Positions 11,120-45,465 of a stretch of DNA of 64,000 nucleotides are shown here, in pieces (position 1 is the first letter of the stretch; each line of letters starts with the position of its first letter). The translations under genes and the position numbers were made by a program. The notes under the pieces were generated by a model. It was not told the origin of the DNA. It made no database searches and saw only the letters and a list, made by a program, of their open reading frames with translations. This DNA is from Cristatella mucedo (taxonomy: Eukaryota; Bryozoa; Phylactolaemata; Cristatellidae), in NCBI GenBank assembly GCA_009760855.2, contig WPIO01000099.1:248501-312500 (forward strand), read 5' to 3'.

Positions 11120-11760
11120 AAAATCGCCCTTAGCCAGTACCGTTGGGGCTTAATTAAGCCTCTATGTTGGTCTTTGAATTTCTAGATTTCCAGCACTTCA
11201 GTCGATTGCGTTCTTTTAAAGATCTCGATTCGATCGGCGAACGCTTCTCGCGGCGCTCAGTGCGAGGATTTAGTTCCATCAATTTGATAGTGAATAGTTT
11301 GCCTAGATCTTTAGTTTGAAGAGGTGGTCAATTGTTTATCTAGCACGATTGACTTCCACTGTATAGAATTATTATAATTGTTTTACGATTGAGGAAAGAT
11401 TACCTAGGGCAAAAGAGATTTACCGAACCACGGCCATAAGCAGCAAGTCTTTAGAATGTGTATCGTTTAATTTGCTTCTCGCAAATAATGTATTTCTCGC
11501 ACACTCGGCAAATGCTCGATGCCTTGCGGACTTTCCTTCTTCCACGGCTCCATACCTCTGTCGGGCGAGGTAGTTGCCTAAATCCGCCCTGCGACCAGCC
11601 GAGAAGCTTCTCGCGGAGCACTACCGAGCACCGCGAGAAGCTTCGATCGAATCGAGATCTTTAGAAGAACGCAATCGACTGGAGTGCTGGAAATCTAGAA
11701 ATTCAAAGACCAACATAGCGGCTTTATTAAGCGCCCACTGTACAGGCTAAGAGCGATTTG
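11120..11760. mobile_element. fold-back / MITE-like element with long terminal inverted repeats
   Basis: Arms of about 130 bases at 11120-11248 and 11632-11760 are inverted copies of each other. Shared runs include AAATCGC(C/T)CTTAGCC, GCTTAAT(T/A)AAGCC and TATGTTGGTCTTTGAATTTC. TAGATTTCCAGCACT and CAATCGACT/AGTCGATTG are also shared. The inner ends both carry a CTTCTCGCGG motif. The loop (11249-11631) is non-coding, so this looks like a non-autonomous DNA element. I could not fix a target-site duplication. Confidence 0.78.
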
Positions 11761-12645
11761 TTGAGAGGTCTCGATGAGCTCGAAGCTCCACGGGAAAGCG
11801 GTTGCCTGCTGAACCAGCTCACGCGACGCAGTCTCGTTTTAACACGCATTCGGCTCAGAAATAGGTAGAAACGCGCTTCGCAGCCACCTCGGGAAGAAGG
11901 CGAGTCATTCGTGTTGGGGAAAGGGCTAGCTCGTCCGAACGGAAGCGGAAGCTGGGTTTTCCCATTCCTCGGAAGAACGCCGAGTCCGGCGCTAAAGGCT
12001 CTCCGTACGGAGGACCCAGCTTCTACTATGAAACGCGCCCGCGAGCGCGCGCGAAGTAGCGACCGGACGGAGGATTGGACAAAAGATCGGACGAATTGAA
12101 GCGCGCTCACCCCATTCAGACCGGTCCCAGTTGAGCGCATTGATCGTTACGAGCACGTCCGCCCTCGTCCACCGCGGGACGGTACGACTGGCCGCCGCCG
12201 CCGCCGCTCGAGTCTCTCAAGCTCCATAAAACCTGAATGAAAGCGGAGACGCTCGTCGATGTCAAACGTTCCGAGCGATTTTGAATGAGCTCGTACGAGT
12301 TACACGACCTTGCCCTCTTTGCCGCTCTCTCGCTAGCGGCCGCGCGTCTGAGGGCGCGGAGGTCGCCGTCGTGCGGGCTCGCGAGCGGGTCCCGGTGAGC
12401 AGTCAAAGCGGCTTTTGGAGACGGGATCGCGAGCAAATTTTCCTGTTGTAGCTTTTGCTCTTTCGTGTCGGTACGATGCAGCGTGGAACCACGGACTCAA
12501 ACGGCTGCGCTCCGTTGCGTACTCGACTTCGTACAGTTTTTCCGACGGGTCCAAGTAAGCTCGGCGCTGAGCATTTGGAATCGCTTCCGAGGTGATACTT
12601 TTTCCTGCATATTTTCTGTTAAGCCATTCAACAGCCACGTTTTAA
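11761..12645. other. GC- and CpG-rich intergenic segment
   Basis: Rich in CG dinucleotides between 11760 and 12560, with overlapping open frames on both strands but none with a recognisable domain. It may be a regulatory CpG island or an old GC-rich repeat. Confidence 0.3.
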
Positions 12646-12649
12646 AAAT

Positions 12650-12735
12650 TGTGGCCGTGATAGCCCGTGCGATGCAGTGCTCACTGTTCACGCCGAGGTC
12701 GTGGGTTCGAATCCTGCAGTGTGCAATCCTGTATT
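12650..12735 (+). repeat. SINE A copy, head only
   Basis: GGCCGTGATAGCCCGTGCG resembles the SINE A A-box region, and GGTCGTGGGTTCGAATCC is a clear pol III B box. It is truncated, ends in an AATAAATAAAT stretch and meets the next copy tail to tail. Confidence 0.65.
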
Positions 12736-12744
12736 AAATAAATA

Positions 12745-12917
12745 AATGAATCCTAGCTGATTAAACAGCCTCTTTTTTATAGCGACAGAAAACCCTTTAT
12801 GGCTATCACCACCGCTTGCAGTGGCGATAAAGGATCGCCCACCGCAGGAATCGAACCCACGACCTCGGGACCGAGGTCGTGAAAGCAACCGCCTTACCTA
12901 GTGTGCCATCACGGCTC
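12745..12917 (-). repeat. SINE A copy, near full length
   Basis: On the minus strand this has GTGAGCCGTGATGGCACAC, an A box in TGGCACACTAGGTAAGGCGG and a B box in GGTCGTGGGTTCGATTCC. The body GCAAGCGGTGGTGATAGCC follows, then GCTATAAAAAAGAGGCTG and TTTAATCAGCTAGGA. It is the same layout as the copies at 24050 and 30688. Confidence 0.88.
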
Positions 12918-12927
12918 ACCAAATATT

Positions 12928-13012
12928 GCCAACTGCCACCGGATGTGAGAGCCGTTAAGGCTCTTCTGCCGCTATGAGAATGAGGCTTTAAATCAGCCAA
13001 TATTTTTTTGAA
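12928..13012 (+). repeat. SINE A 3' fragment
   Basis: Contains GAGCCGTTAAGGCTCTTCTG, then GCTATGAGAATGAGGCT and AATCAGCCAATATTTTTTT, matching the SINE A 3' half. It abuts the 5' end of the preceding minus-strand copy. Confidence 0.6.
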
Positions 13013-13259
13013 AGCCTCGGCGATCCGAAGGCGTGCGACTTGGCACAAGGTCTGCTAGCGAGCGGTGCCACTCGATTTTACGGCTGGAGAGCCACGCTCT
13101 CAGCGCCAGACTACACACCGGCGTTCATCTTCTAAAGTGCCCCCATCCAATGCATACTCCTTACTCGACCGGAAGTGCACTGTAGCTTCCTTTATTCCTC
13201 GGTGATTGAGCGTTCATTTAGCCCGAGCATTTGATTTGGATTCCTGTGGCCTCCGCAAT

Positions 13260-13475
13260 TGCCCTACTCTCAGCTTAAGTTTGTGACTTTCACAGTTAAG
13301 TTCGCCTATTTACGAACTACCTAAGGGTACCGTGTGCATATGCCTGCTTACACTGTGCCTTCTGCTTGGGGATTTTACCACCTTATGATAATGTTTTCTA
13401 TACAGCATCTGGCAAGTGCCTAGAAAGAGATTTAGTTCTCTGAGGGTGCTATACAAATGTATTATATATTTATAT
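13260..13475 (+). mobile_element. LINE family I-like 3' end
   Basis: A decayed 3' UTR ends in AAGTGCCTAGAAAGAGATTT, a GAGGGTGCTATACAAATG box and AT-rich sequence. The box resembles both LINE I and SINE B tails; the upstream UTR favours LINE I. Confidence 0.55.
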
Positions 13476-13587
13476 TAATAATTATTAATAATAATTTTAA
13501 TAATATAATAGTTACATACATACATATTGAATATTTGAAAAAATTATGGTACCTTAGCCTGAGTATTATAGTACCTGAGGGTGCTGG

Positions 13588-13606
13588 CGGGGGGGGGGGG
13601 GGGAGG
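13588..13606. repeat. poly-G tract
   Basis: A run of G (on +) broken only by GGAGG at its right end, next to AT-rich DNA. Confidence 0.9.
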
Positions 13607-13674
13607 ACGGCAAATACGGCCTGTATAAGCATAGCCGTTGCTAGTCAGCGTCCGGACCCGGGTGTGTAATAAAA

Positions 13675-13848
13675 ATAGCAAAATCTAACATAATTTAACA
13701 GCCTCCATGATGGCGTCAGAAGACCCTTAACGACCTTCACCCTGCTTGCTATAGGAAGCTAAGGATTGTCCGCTGCAGGACTCGAACCCACGACCTAGTT
13801 AGGAAAGTCTTGCGCCTTATGGCTGGGCTAAGACCCTGGCCACACTAT
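13675..13848 (-). repeat. SINE A copy, strongly diverged
   Basis: Minus-strand order of parts matches SINE A: a head with a GACTTTCCTAAC-type A region, GGTCGTGGGTTCGAGTCC as B box, the body, and TTAAATTATGTTAGATTTTG at the end. Confidence 0.65.
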
Positions 13849-14279
13849 TACTATAAATTAAAGGTATCTCTGCGATGAACAGCTTGCAATGCAAAGCTTG
13901 CTGCTCTACGACCTATGACTTGCTGCTCTGTGACCTGCATAATTTGCAAAGCAAACATTTCTCTCTCCTGGGCTACGTCACGATGCTCCAACCTGCAAGC
14001 TCTGCGACCGGCACGTCACACCTTCGAGTCCTTCTCTGGTCGGGCAGCCTCCGCCCCCTAGAAGAATGGAAGCAGAGTTGCTGCTGTGGCTTCTCTGCTG
14101 AAGTTCTTGACCTCAAGCTTGCACAGCGCTCGCAACGGCAGACGGCAGTGCTTGCAGATGAGTGGCAAAGCCTGTTCCAGCTGGCGCCTTGAAGCTCGAG
14201 TCTACTAGCCTCGATCCACGCATTTTCGTCGACGGCTGCAGAGCACCTAGCAGTTATCAACCGGGAAAGTACCTTAACC

Positions 14280-14490
14280 TACCATTTTATTTATTTAATT
14301 ATTTAGAATTACAAGCATACATAGAAATAAAATTTAAATATATAATAATCAAAATATATATAATAAATAATATAATATGTAATAATAATAATATAAATAA
14401 TATAATAAAAAATATAAATAAAGATATAATAATATAAATAATCTAGAATCTACTGAATCTAATTATAAAAATTATATATAATCTATACTC
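14280..14490. repeat. AT-rich low-complexity block
   Basis: About 200 bases dominated by AAT, ATA and TAATA units. Confidence 0.85.
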
Positions 14491-15400
14491 TATAATGAAG
14501 ATGTAATCTTTCCGCGATTCTTCACGCGGCTGAGGTTTCCGCCCGTCATCGTGAATCGGCAAGTTTTCGTACCGATGAATTGAGAAACACGAGCGAAGCG
14601 AACGGAAAATAAGACAGCAAACAGACAAACAAGAGCAACAATGGAAACCACTAAGTGCAACAAGCCGAAACTCGACGGATACTGCGATAACGACTAATTG
14701 CAACAGGAAGAGACTGCTTAAGATGACTGCGAGCTTTTCGCTGTCAATCTCAATGAAAAGCCTCATTTATGAGAAGGTCAAAAGAGCCCGGGTATGCAAC
14801 TAGTGCCCGAAAGCAAGCCAGGCTCACCGGCTAAGTTGGACTAGCCGCTCGGGCTGCGGACACTCAGAGCCGCATTGTAATGCAACTCGGAAATTTCCCG
14901 CCATTTTTTCACGAACGCAACATCGAAGTCTACGGTTTCGATACGCGCGGTTCCTAATATTCACAACTCTGGAAGAGCTACTAACGCGCGATGGCAGCCG
15001 CAATGTAAAAGTCTCATCAGCATGGGCCGGCCTCTCAGGGGAATCGCTCAGTTGAAATTCGGTCCGGCGTTACAGCGAAGAGCAGTGCCGCACTGAATGG
15101 CGCCAGGCTGGACCGGCACCGGAGCCGCACGGCCACACGCACTTTCTAATGCCGCCGATGGGCTTTTTCGGCGGAAACTGCCGTCATTTTCTACGCTCTA
15201 CTCCCGGCAGCAATCGCTGCGGCACCAAGCAAGTTCCATAGCAACGCGACGCCATCCACGGAAGAGTGACAAACGCTGCGCGTCAGTAGCCGCCGCGCGT
15301 CACTTCTCGACTGGCTGTGAGCTACTCAGCGCAGCGAAGCCTCTCGAAGCAGCTCGCTGCGAGAACCGTCACAGCCCCTAACGTCAATATTCAACTCGCG
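14491..15400. other. intergenic, nothing recognised
   Basis: Mixed composition, becoming CpG-rich towards the metallopeptidase gene. A 94-codon frame at 15097-15381 has no domain I know. Confidence 0.4.
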
Positions 15401-15664
15401 AGAACTGTATAAGTATACGCTTTATATCAAGTCGACGCGTCTACACACGCGTATCCCGCAGATCTATCGTAAAGACCTGCTCCCGAACGTCCGCGGGAGG
15501 ACAGCTCCATCGGCAGACTTCCGGCGCAGGAGAGCGGTACCCGCAGCTCAGCTCGCGACGCCCACCGGGGTCGTCCGGCCGACGGGCGGCGTCGCCGGTC
15601 GCTTAGCGGCTACCGCCGCGCGGAGAGCGGCTCACTCCAGACCACGACGTGCGCGCACGACGTC
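15400..15664 (+). promoter_or_regulatory. putative promoter / 5' UTR of the metallopeptidase gene
   Basis: CpG-rich DNA immediately upstream of the first ATG, with a TATA-like TATAAGTATACG at about 15408. The position fits a promoter and leader, but no transcript evidence is visible here. Confidence 0.3.
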
Positions 15665-38400
<22,736 letters not shown>

Positions 38401-40080
38401 TGATGATGATGCACCGAGTTACGACACGTACCGAGTTATAACACGCGCGCGTTTTACGCGTGGGTCCATATCAAAAATTCAGTTTAGCTGTCTTGCCTCT
38501 TTCCGGGCACTTGATCGCGAATCGTGTCCACGCGACTAAGTAGACCACTGACCGATGGTAGCCATTTGCACTGCCTCTATTTTTGACCTTTATAGTTTTC
38601 TTTACGCCAGCATGGCGTCATAATCGACGTGCACCGCTGTGTAGTTGCAGCACAATCAAATATATATTGACTTCTATTGAACGAGAATACCCAAGATTAT
38701 TCTATTGATGTCGGCTGGAAGTGACTTGTGCGGCCAGTGTTCCGAGTCAAATTACTCAAAACGCCTGCCGTGGTTGTTATCCGTGCTGTTTCGTAAGGAT
38801 TGGTGAAATAGAAGCAACGGTAAATTAGGCTTAGCAAGGCTGTGGCCTTGTATCGGCTTTGCCTTTGTGCGTAGTACTCTGGAAGTCTTTGCTTGAGCAT
38901 TTGCTGCAAGCTAGCTACCTATAAGGCTTAGAAAAAGTCCTGTTTAGACATAATGTTCGGGGTCGCATTCAGATCCTGGGACTTTTCTTGGACGGTGGCG
39001 ATTGAGGGCAGGCCTGCAAACGAAGCTTATTGCAGACATTTGCTATGCCATATGAAAAATGACAAGCAAACAGATAACGAAGCAAAACTCGATGCCGCGA
39101 TGGCATTAACATTCTTCTTTTCATCGCATAATCATCTTGACTGTCGCAGCTCTAAAAATTACCACTATTCGTTCTCAGGTAAGTGGCTGTTCTCTTTCTG
39201 TGGGCCTTAGAAATACTGTCAGTGAGTCTCGTAAGCCGAACTCGTGCGTGCGGAATAATAAGATCGCTTGCTCGACAAGATGCATTTTCGAGCCACCACG
39301 AGGAGCAAGTTGTTTCTTTACTACCAATCCATTAGTGCCCTTCGACAGACGTTGACGGTTTCTCTTTGCTTTCACTAATTAGCAATAGTGTCTGTCTTAC
39401 AAGATCGCTGAAATCTCTTGTCTTGAATGCTTTGCATGAATATTGCGGATAGTGTGCGTGCACTGCCACTGTCGCGCGACCTAGTGGCTGTGGTCAGTCC
39501 TGTCTGGCAGCAAAGTGTCAGTTGGGCATACGGCGCTAGCCCCCAGCTGTTTGGAATCAGCTCCTCCTTAAGTTATCTCCCTCGACTTACCCTTAAGTAG
39601 TCAAAGAGATTTCTTCGGAACTGCACTGCAAGTAGTCCCTCCTAGTTCCTCAGCCAACTATCGACAGTGGTTTAGCCTCTTGATTTTCTTTATTATGCGC
39701 TAGTATACCGAAAAGATTGCATTTGTTTTGGCCTCAGCAGCTAGGCAAGGTACTATTAGCCATCAAGACGGACCTTGGAAATACTAGTTAGGAGGGTCTG
39801 CTTTATTTAGTGCCTTTAATCCTGTAATGCATTCTCATTCTATCCCCGAGTTTAGGTGCGGTGCGGCCCGTGCGTTCTGCCTGCCAGCGCAGAGTGCGAT
39901 GAGGCGTTCTGGTTTGATGAAATCTGTTAGTTAAAAACCACGGACTGGGCCGCAGCCTCTAAACTCTGTGTCCTGCAGCTGCTACCCCATCGAGCAAGCG
40001 CTCGACCAGACTCGGTCTCTGTTTTGTCTCCATCCGTTCATTGTGTCTTCGTGACGATAAAGATAAGACCCGCATCTCTG
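38401..40080. other. 3' flank of metallopeptidase gene and intergenic DNA
   Basis: No AATAAA near the stop. A short (GAT)n spans 38395-38412. Nothing else recognised. Confidence 0.4.
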
Positions 40081-40084
40081 CTGC

Positions 40085-40243
40085 TTGTGGACGTCACCTC
40101 TGATCTTGTTAAGATTGTTGACACTGAGCATGCGAACACTAAGTATTCGATCATGCATCCATGACAGCCTTAGAGAGAGAAGAGTGCCTGAAAATAGATT
40201 AATTTATCTCTGAGGGAGTTATGCGAATGTATTAGTATTATTA
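40085..40243 (+). mobile_element. LINE I-type 3' tail, decayed
   Basis: GTGCCTGAAAATAGATTAAT, CTGAGGGAGTTATGCGAATG and ATTAGTATTATTA. The TA at its end was the target of the next element. Confidence 0.6.
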
Positions 40244-40847
40244 CAGTCGTCCCTCCCCACTTTACGCTTCGACTATCCCAGCTTCACTTTTTTGCGGTTT
40301 TTCAAATATACATTCAATGAAAATTTGATGAAGATAGTGCAAATGATACAGCATGCCCTCGGCTGTCTGATTCAATCATACACCTATATATTAGAAATAA
40401 AACTAAAATGACTGCACGTATGGACTGTAGGCCTAAGTATTCGAGCACCACTGACAATCCTTAAATGCTAGGTGCAGCGGCTCGACCACTACTTGTTTGT
40501 GGGCAAGAACTTAAAAAAAAATCTATAGTGGTGCAACAAAGCCAATAAGAGCGCACTGTTCACTGATTGGCTATCTTGACCTCTAAATTTACAATGATAT
40601 GTTCGATAACAATAATATATGTGTAACGTTCAATATGTCTTATTTTGTTTAATATATTGGGTAATACGAGTTTAATAGTGACTAAAGGGGTGTTATTTCA
40701 TGTCCAGGGAGCTCTGATAAAGTTAAAACCAAATTTAGATCGTCCAACTGACAATATTCGATTTATATATTAGAATCTTACTTCGCGGAAATTCACTTAT
40801 CGCGGTACAGTCTGGAGCTGATCACCGCGATAAACTAGGGACGGCTG
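40244..40847. mobile_element. pogo/Tigger-like MITE
   Basis: 604 bases begin CAGTCGTCCCT and end with the reverse complement of CAGCCGTCCCT. They are flanked on both sides by TA (40242-40243 and 40848-40849), the target of Tc1/mariner/pogo elements. The inner ends carry the TATCGCGG / TTCGCGG motif common in pogo-Tigger termini. There is no transposase frame, so it is non-autonomous. Confidence 0.8.
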
Positions 40848-41069
40848 TATTATTCTTCTTATCATTGTTATTGTTATCCTAGCCGATCCAATAGGCCCAA
40901 ATCACTTATTCCGGAGATTTAGCATAGCAGCAAAGGATCAAGAACGAACACTTGTTTGACTCAACAGGTGGCTGGTCTTGTGGATGAGACTTGACTTCCA
41001 CGAAACACGAATTCAACACGATCGGACAAGTACGACCAGTGCCTCGTCTGCTTGACCAATCGCTGTTAT

Positions 41070-41335
41070 CTATCTCTTAAGCATAACAGCTTGATCAACA
41101 GTGTCGTAGGCAGTTGATAGATCTAGCAAGACTAGGGCAGTGACGTTTCAGTCAACGTTAAAGCATAGGATGCCAATGGTCACACGGAGAAGAGCCGTTT
41201 AGGACGGTTGAACAGTCGCTAGATCTTGATGAACTGGTCTCGACTTTTGAACTCTCGACCCTTGCTTCGAGAGCTTCGACGAAGCACTGGTCTGTTCTGA
41301 GTCAACATCGCAGTTCAAGGGCTTTATTTAAACCT
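41070..41335 (-). mobile_element. LINE reverse transcriptase fragment (motif A)
   Basis: Minus strand decodes to NVTALVLLDLSTAYDTVDQA, the palm motif A block (LLDLSxAxDTVDH) of L2/CR1-type reverse transcriptases. It differs enough from families I and II here that it may be a third family. Confidence 0.62.
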
Positions 41336-41339
41336 GAAC

Positions 41340-42040
41340 CTATTCGGTCCGAATTATGAAGGCCGTCGTCTGCGACATCTGCCGAGCAGTTTACGTCACG
41401 TGCATTGCAAGCACGGTATTAGGTAAGATTCAACTAGCGACGGCGCGCTCACGAAGGACACGACAAAGCCATGGGCATTGAAACTTATTCGACTGAGAGG
41501 GAATGGCTAGTGCATTACCGCTGAAGCGATCTGAAGCGAGACTGGCTAGATCGATCGCCCTGGCGCCAGACATGGCGCTGAGCATGAGCAGGGAGCATGA
41601 GCTGTGAGCAGCTGGAGCTAACAGAAGCAGCCTCGTTCCCGCAGGACACTTGTCAGCGACTGGTCATCGCACGACAAGCATGGCGGTCGGACTCGGTCGG
41701 ACTCGGCGAAACATTTCTAAGCAGCAGGGTGCACTTGGGTGTTTATTCTACCGCGGGCATGCCATTTGTCGCTCTGTTTGTAATGCGTTTTTAGATAAAT
41801 TCGATACACTTTAATTTTCAGCCAAAACTGGGCATTCTTGTAATTAACTCTCTGGCAGAACGCACTTAAAGCCAGCCACTAGGGTGCAGTGTTTTAAGCT
41901 GGACACAAATGGTCAGCTCTTACTGTAGCGCTCGACGAATGGACACTTTTCCATGCTGCCAGGAAAGCGTCGCTGGCTTGTGAAGCCTGTGAAGCCAGGG
42001 CCTCGACCTTGGGCCTTGACCCTTGGCCTCGAACCTGCTG
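41340..42040. other. intergenic, nothing recognised
   Basis: No domain-bearing frame or repeat tail. Confidence 0.4.
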
Positions 42041-42092
42041 TGTTCTTTATGACTTTGTGAAGTTACTGACGAGATACATTATATTACATGTG
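42040..42092 (+). mobile_element. LINE family II 3' tip
   Basis: TCTTTATGACTTTGTGAAGT and GACGAGATACATTATATTAC, only the last 50 bases of the family. Confidence 0.7.
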
Positions 42093-43440
42093 TTCCAGAA
42101 GCAGGGCGTGGCCGGCCAGCTCGCCCACTGCATCGGCCCAATACAGCCAGCCACCAGTGGTCGTAGCCCAGGGCTGACCGGTGCTCCCGCCGGACACACC
42201 TCCGAACGAGTCCTGCAGCAGTCAGTCTTTTATCGACTGCTTCACGCTTGGTGATGGCGGCAACGGCTCTTCTGCTAGCGCGCAAACAAGTATGGTACGA
42301 CAGGCTAACCTTTAGGCCACTGTGGTGCTTCCTGTGGATTCGGGGCTGACAATAGTAAAAGAAATTATTATGGAAATAATGATGATAATAGGAATAATAA
42401 TAATAATGGTAGCGGTTTTTGGTTCACGCATGCAGAAAGCCAGCCGATGACCAACACCAACAGTTTATTGTACGACGCACAGAGCAAAGGGAAGCACGAC
42501 TCCCTTCTCTCCCACTCGAGTTCCCTGTCTTCAACCAAGGCTGTGCATTGGCCGACCCCGATGGTGAATCCGAGGCGGACCACAGTTGTGCACCGACTCG
42601 TCTCGATGATGCTCCCAACAGCTGTCCACCAGCGGTTTAGCAGAGGAGCAGTACAGGCCTGCATGTAATCAAACCACAAATAGTAAGACATTCACACCAA
42701 TTGACGGAATGATCTCTCAAGGACTTGAGGTTGGTTTTTAGAAGCTCAGTAAAACGACCCGAGCTAAAATAGCTAGCAGTTCGCTGGGAAGCCTCAGTTG
42801 AATATAATTCGGATAGGTACGATAATAATTATTATAATAATAATGACTTCCATAATAACTATGATAATAATGATAACAACTTTGCATTTCGCCATAATAG
42901 CAGAACCAAATCATAACTCGGGTGCCTTACGACTGACTGCGAGAGAAGCAACAACAAAGCATAAATAACTCACAAGGCACAATGCATGGATGGGCATTCT
43001 AAAGCACAGAAGATTATAGAAGCACTACAGAAACATTCCGACGGACTGGTTGCTTAGATCCTCGGTCAATAATAATATTCGCTGAATCATCCGCAGCTAA
43101 GTACATGCAGCACGATTGCAGGGAAAACTTTCTTATTAATATTATCGTTATTTTTTTATATAATTATACAAAAATTTTAAAAATTTCGGGCGAAGCTGAG
43201 TGAAACAGATGCGTCTTTAGATGGTACTTAAAGGATGCCAAGTAAATTCAGATGTTGACTCATAAGGAAAGCGTGTTCTAGATATTAATAGGTGTTAAAT
43301 TTATATGATAATTACTAGTTATAATTATTTATAATTAGATTTATTATAAATTTATTTATTTATTTTTATAAATAATTAGTTATAATATTGAAATAATTAA
43401 TTAATTAATATAACAATTAATTTAATATTATACCTATAAA
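42093..43440. other. intergenic with AT-rich blocks
   Basis: (AAT)n patches at 42370-42410 and 42820-42880, strongly AT-rich from 43130 to 43445. Overlapping open frames at 42368-42691 have no recognisable domain. Confidence 0.4.
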
Positions 43441-43444
43441 ACAT

Positions 43445-43768
43445 TAATTCATGTGTGCAGCGCCTCAAGAGACCTTGATCTTTATTCAGGCGCCTCACGT
43501 ATGCCACGGTGCTCGAGCCCACGACCTCGTGCAGACCTCGATTGGGGTAGAGTACCTTCACCTTCACGTGACCCGCGATTGCACACTATGTAAGGCGGAT
43601 GCTTTTCACGACCTCGTTTCCGAGGTCGAGAGTTCGAATCCTGAACTGGGTGATTCCTTTTTATCAGCGCTGCAAGTGTTGGTGGTAGCCGTAAAGACTC
43701 TCCAGTCACGATACAAAAGATGCTGTTAAATCAGCTAGTAATTAAGTTATTTAATTTAAGCACTGGGC
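43445..43768 (-). repeat. SINE B copy interrupted by SINE A
   Basis: The 3' half (CAGCGCCTCAAGAGACCTTG, B-box CTCGAGCCCACGACC) lies at 43445-43562. The head (AAGCACTGGGCCAAACC) resumes at about 43746 after the SINE A insertion. Confidence 0.75.
43563..43745 (+). repeat. SINE A nested in SINE B
   Basis: GTGACCCGCGATTGCACAC head, B box GGTCGAGAGTTCGAATCC, body GGTGGTAGCCGTAAAGAC and tail AATCAGCTAGTAATTAAG. Confidence 0.8.
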
Positions 43769-44220
43769 CAAACCAAGGCATAAGAGCCGTAGGGTCGATC
43801 ACCAACAGATTTAAATTTAGTGGAAGGAAGAACGAGACGTCTAGAATCCGGGCAAGAGACTTGCATCCACTCAAAGCCCGAGGAGCCTGAGGCTGCTGCT
43901 GTTCTTCGAATCGCGAGTTAATTGCAGAGAAAACCCGGGTTCGGCCTCAGTACACAGCAGCCGACCTTAGCAAGCCTTAGCATGCTGATATGAATCGGAT
44001 GATCTGTGCCACCAGATGGCCATCTGAAGTCCACGTTACTAGTCCCCAAATTTCTACTTCTCATAGCTAGGCATACACCAAGCTCATAATATAAAATTGA
44101 AATAATTAATTTGCACACTTCGATAAGAAACCCAAGTATCTCTTCTGCAAGCAACAAATATTCCGAAAAAGGCTAATCAATGATAAAAAGAATACATTTG
44201 TCTAGTGCCCTCAGAGAACT
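43769..44220. other. intergenic, nothing recognised
   Basis: No supported feature except a tail-like CAGAGAACTTAATTTATAA at about 44210. Confidence 0.35.
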
Positions 44221-44224
44221 TAAT

Positions 44225-44960
44225 TTATAATAATAATAATAATGAACTTGATAAAGCGTCCTCAGAGAACTCAATCTCTTTCTAGGCGCCTTATATTTGC
44301 TGCAAAGGAAATGCGGTCGAATAGTGAGTGGTATCATACTTGATAAAGAACATAAAGAATATGATTAGGGGTGACATGCATAGGGTCAGCATGAAAGTGT
44401 GGTTAGTGGCAGCATGCAAAGTGTCAGCACGCATAAGCACATAAAGAAAAAATCACAGGGACCCATTAAATGCTGTCCTAAATAGGTGAGTGTGTAAGTT
44501 CTTTTTAAACATGGTCAAGTCAGGGGATGTTGTGACGGAAGTTGGGAGTGAGCGCCAAGCTTTTTTAGCATACGAACTAAATGCACGGTCTCCAAAGGAT
44601 TTGAGGTTTGTGCAAGGTATTTTTAAAGAGCTACTTTCTTTTTAGGCACTTTATATATGCTGTAGCAGAAGCATGATCGAATGGTTATTGGTTGCATGCT
44701 CAATGTCAACCATCATAATATGGTTAGAGGTGACATGCACATGGTCTGTATGCAAATATGATTCGTGGCAGCATTCACAGAGTGTTAGCAAAGAAAGAAT
44801 GAACCTAAAAGTGGGTGACAGAACATTGAAATTGATTCGCTGCTAGAAGTGGTGTGATGCTGCAACTGGGACGATCACCACAGACAAGCCTTGCAGCAGA
44901 GTTTTGTACCAACTGTAAGCACCTGATTGCACTATGCAGTAGACTAACAGTCAGCGAAGC
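44225..44960 (-). mobile_element. two abutting LINE family I 3' ends
   Basis: 44225-44622 is a well-kept tail and 3' UTR. 44626-44960 begins again at the tail (CTTTTTAGGCACTTTATATA) and runs into the coding end (SLAAEFCTNC-like region on the minus strand), more diverged. Confidence 0.72.
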
Positions 44961-44964
44961 AAGC

Positions 44965-45465
44965 TACTATCTCTATGGTGCTGATACTCAGCTGTATCTG
45001 TCATTTAAACCGTGGGAATCAGCTTAGGCGACTGATAAACCAAATGCTTTCCACCATGCAGACATTCGGTCCTGGATGTCGGCAAATTTCTATAGATGAA
45101 ATTGAACTATTATGCATAAATAAAGTTAATACTAGCTAATTCAACAGTCACTTTTGTGTAGCGACAGAAGAGCCTGGTGGCTATCACCACCGCTTGCAGC
45201 AGCAATATAGGGTCGCCCACCGCAGGATTTGAACCCGCGTCCTCGAGACTGATATTGGGAAAAGCAATCGCATTACCTTGTGCTCCATCATGCATAGGAC
45301 AGCCGAAGCCTGCGGCTTTACTAGAGGACTTTGCTCTTCTAATAGGTGGTACTACTAAACGACCGTCATTATGTGCTCGGGATTTAAGTTTTCCCTTTGA
45401 AGTCTGCAAGCATTTTGAAAGTCTTATTAGGAGCTGCCTTCATATCTGGCTATCACGTCTAATCC
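44965..45465 (+). mobile_element. LINE family II reverse transcriptase piece split by SINE A
   Basis: ATGGTGCTGATACTCAGCTG decodes around the YxADTQLYLSF motif C, followed by ADIRSWMSANF. After the SINE the GGACTTTGCTCTTCTAATAG block resumes, as in the copy at 20640. Confidence 0.7.
45115..45300 (-). repeat. SINE A inserted in LINE II
   Basis: Minus strand: ATGATGGAGCACAAGGTAA head, B box GCGGGTTCAAATCC, GCGGTGGTGATAGCC and the tail AGTTGAATTAGC. Confidence 0.82.
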
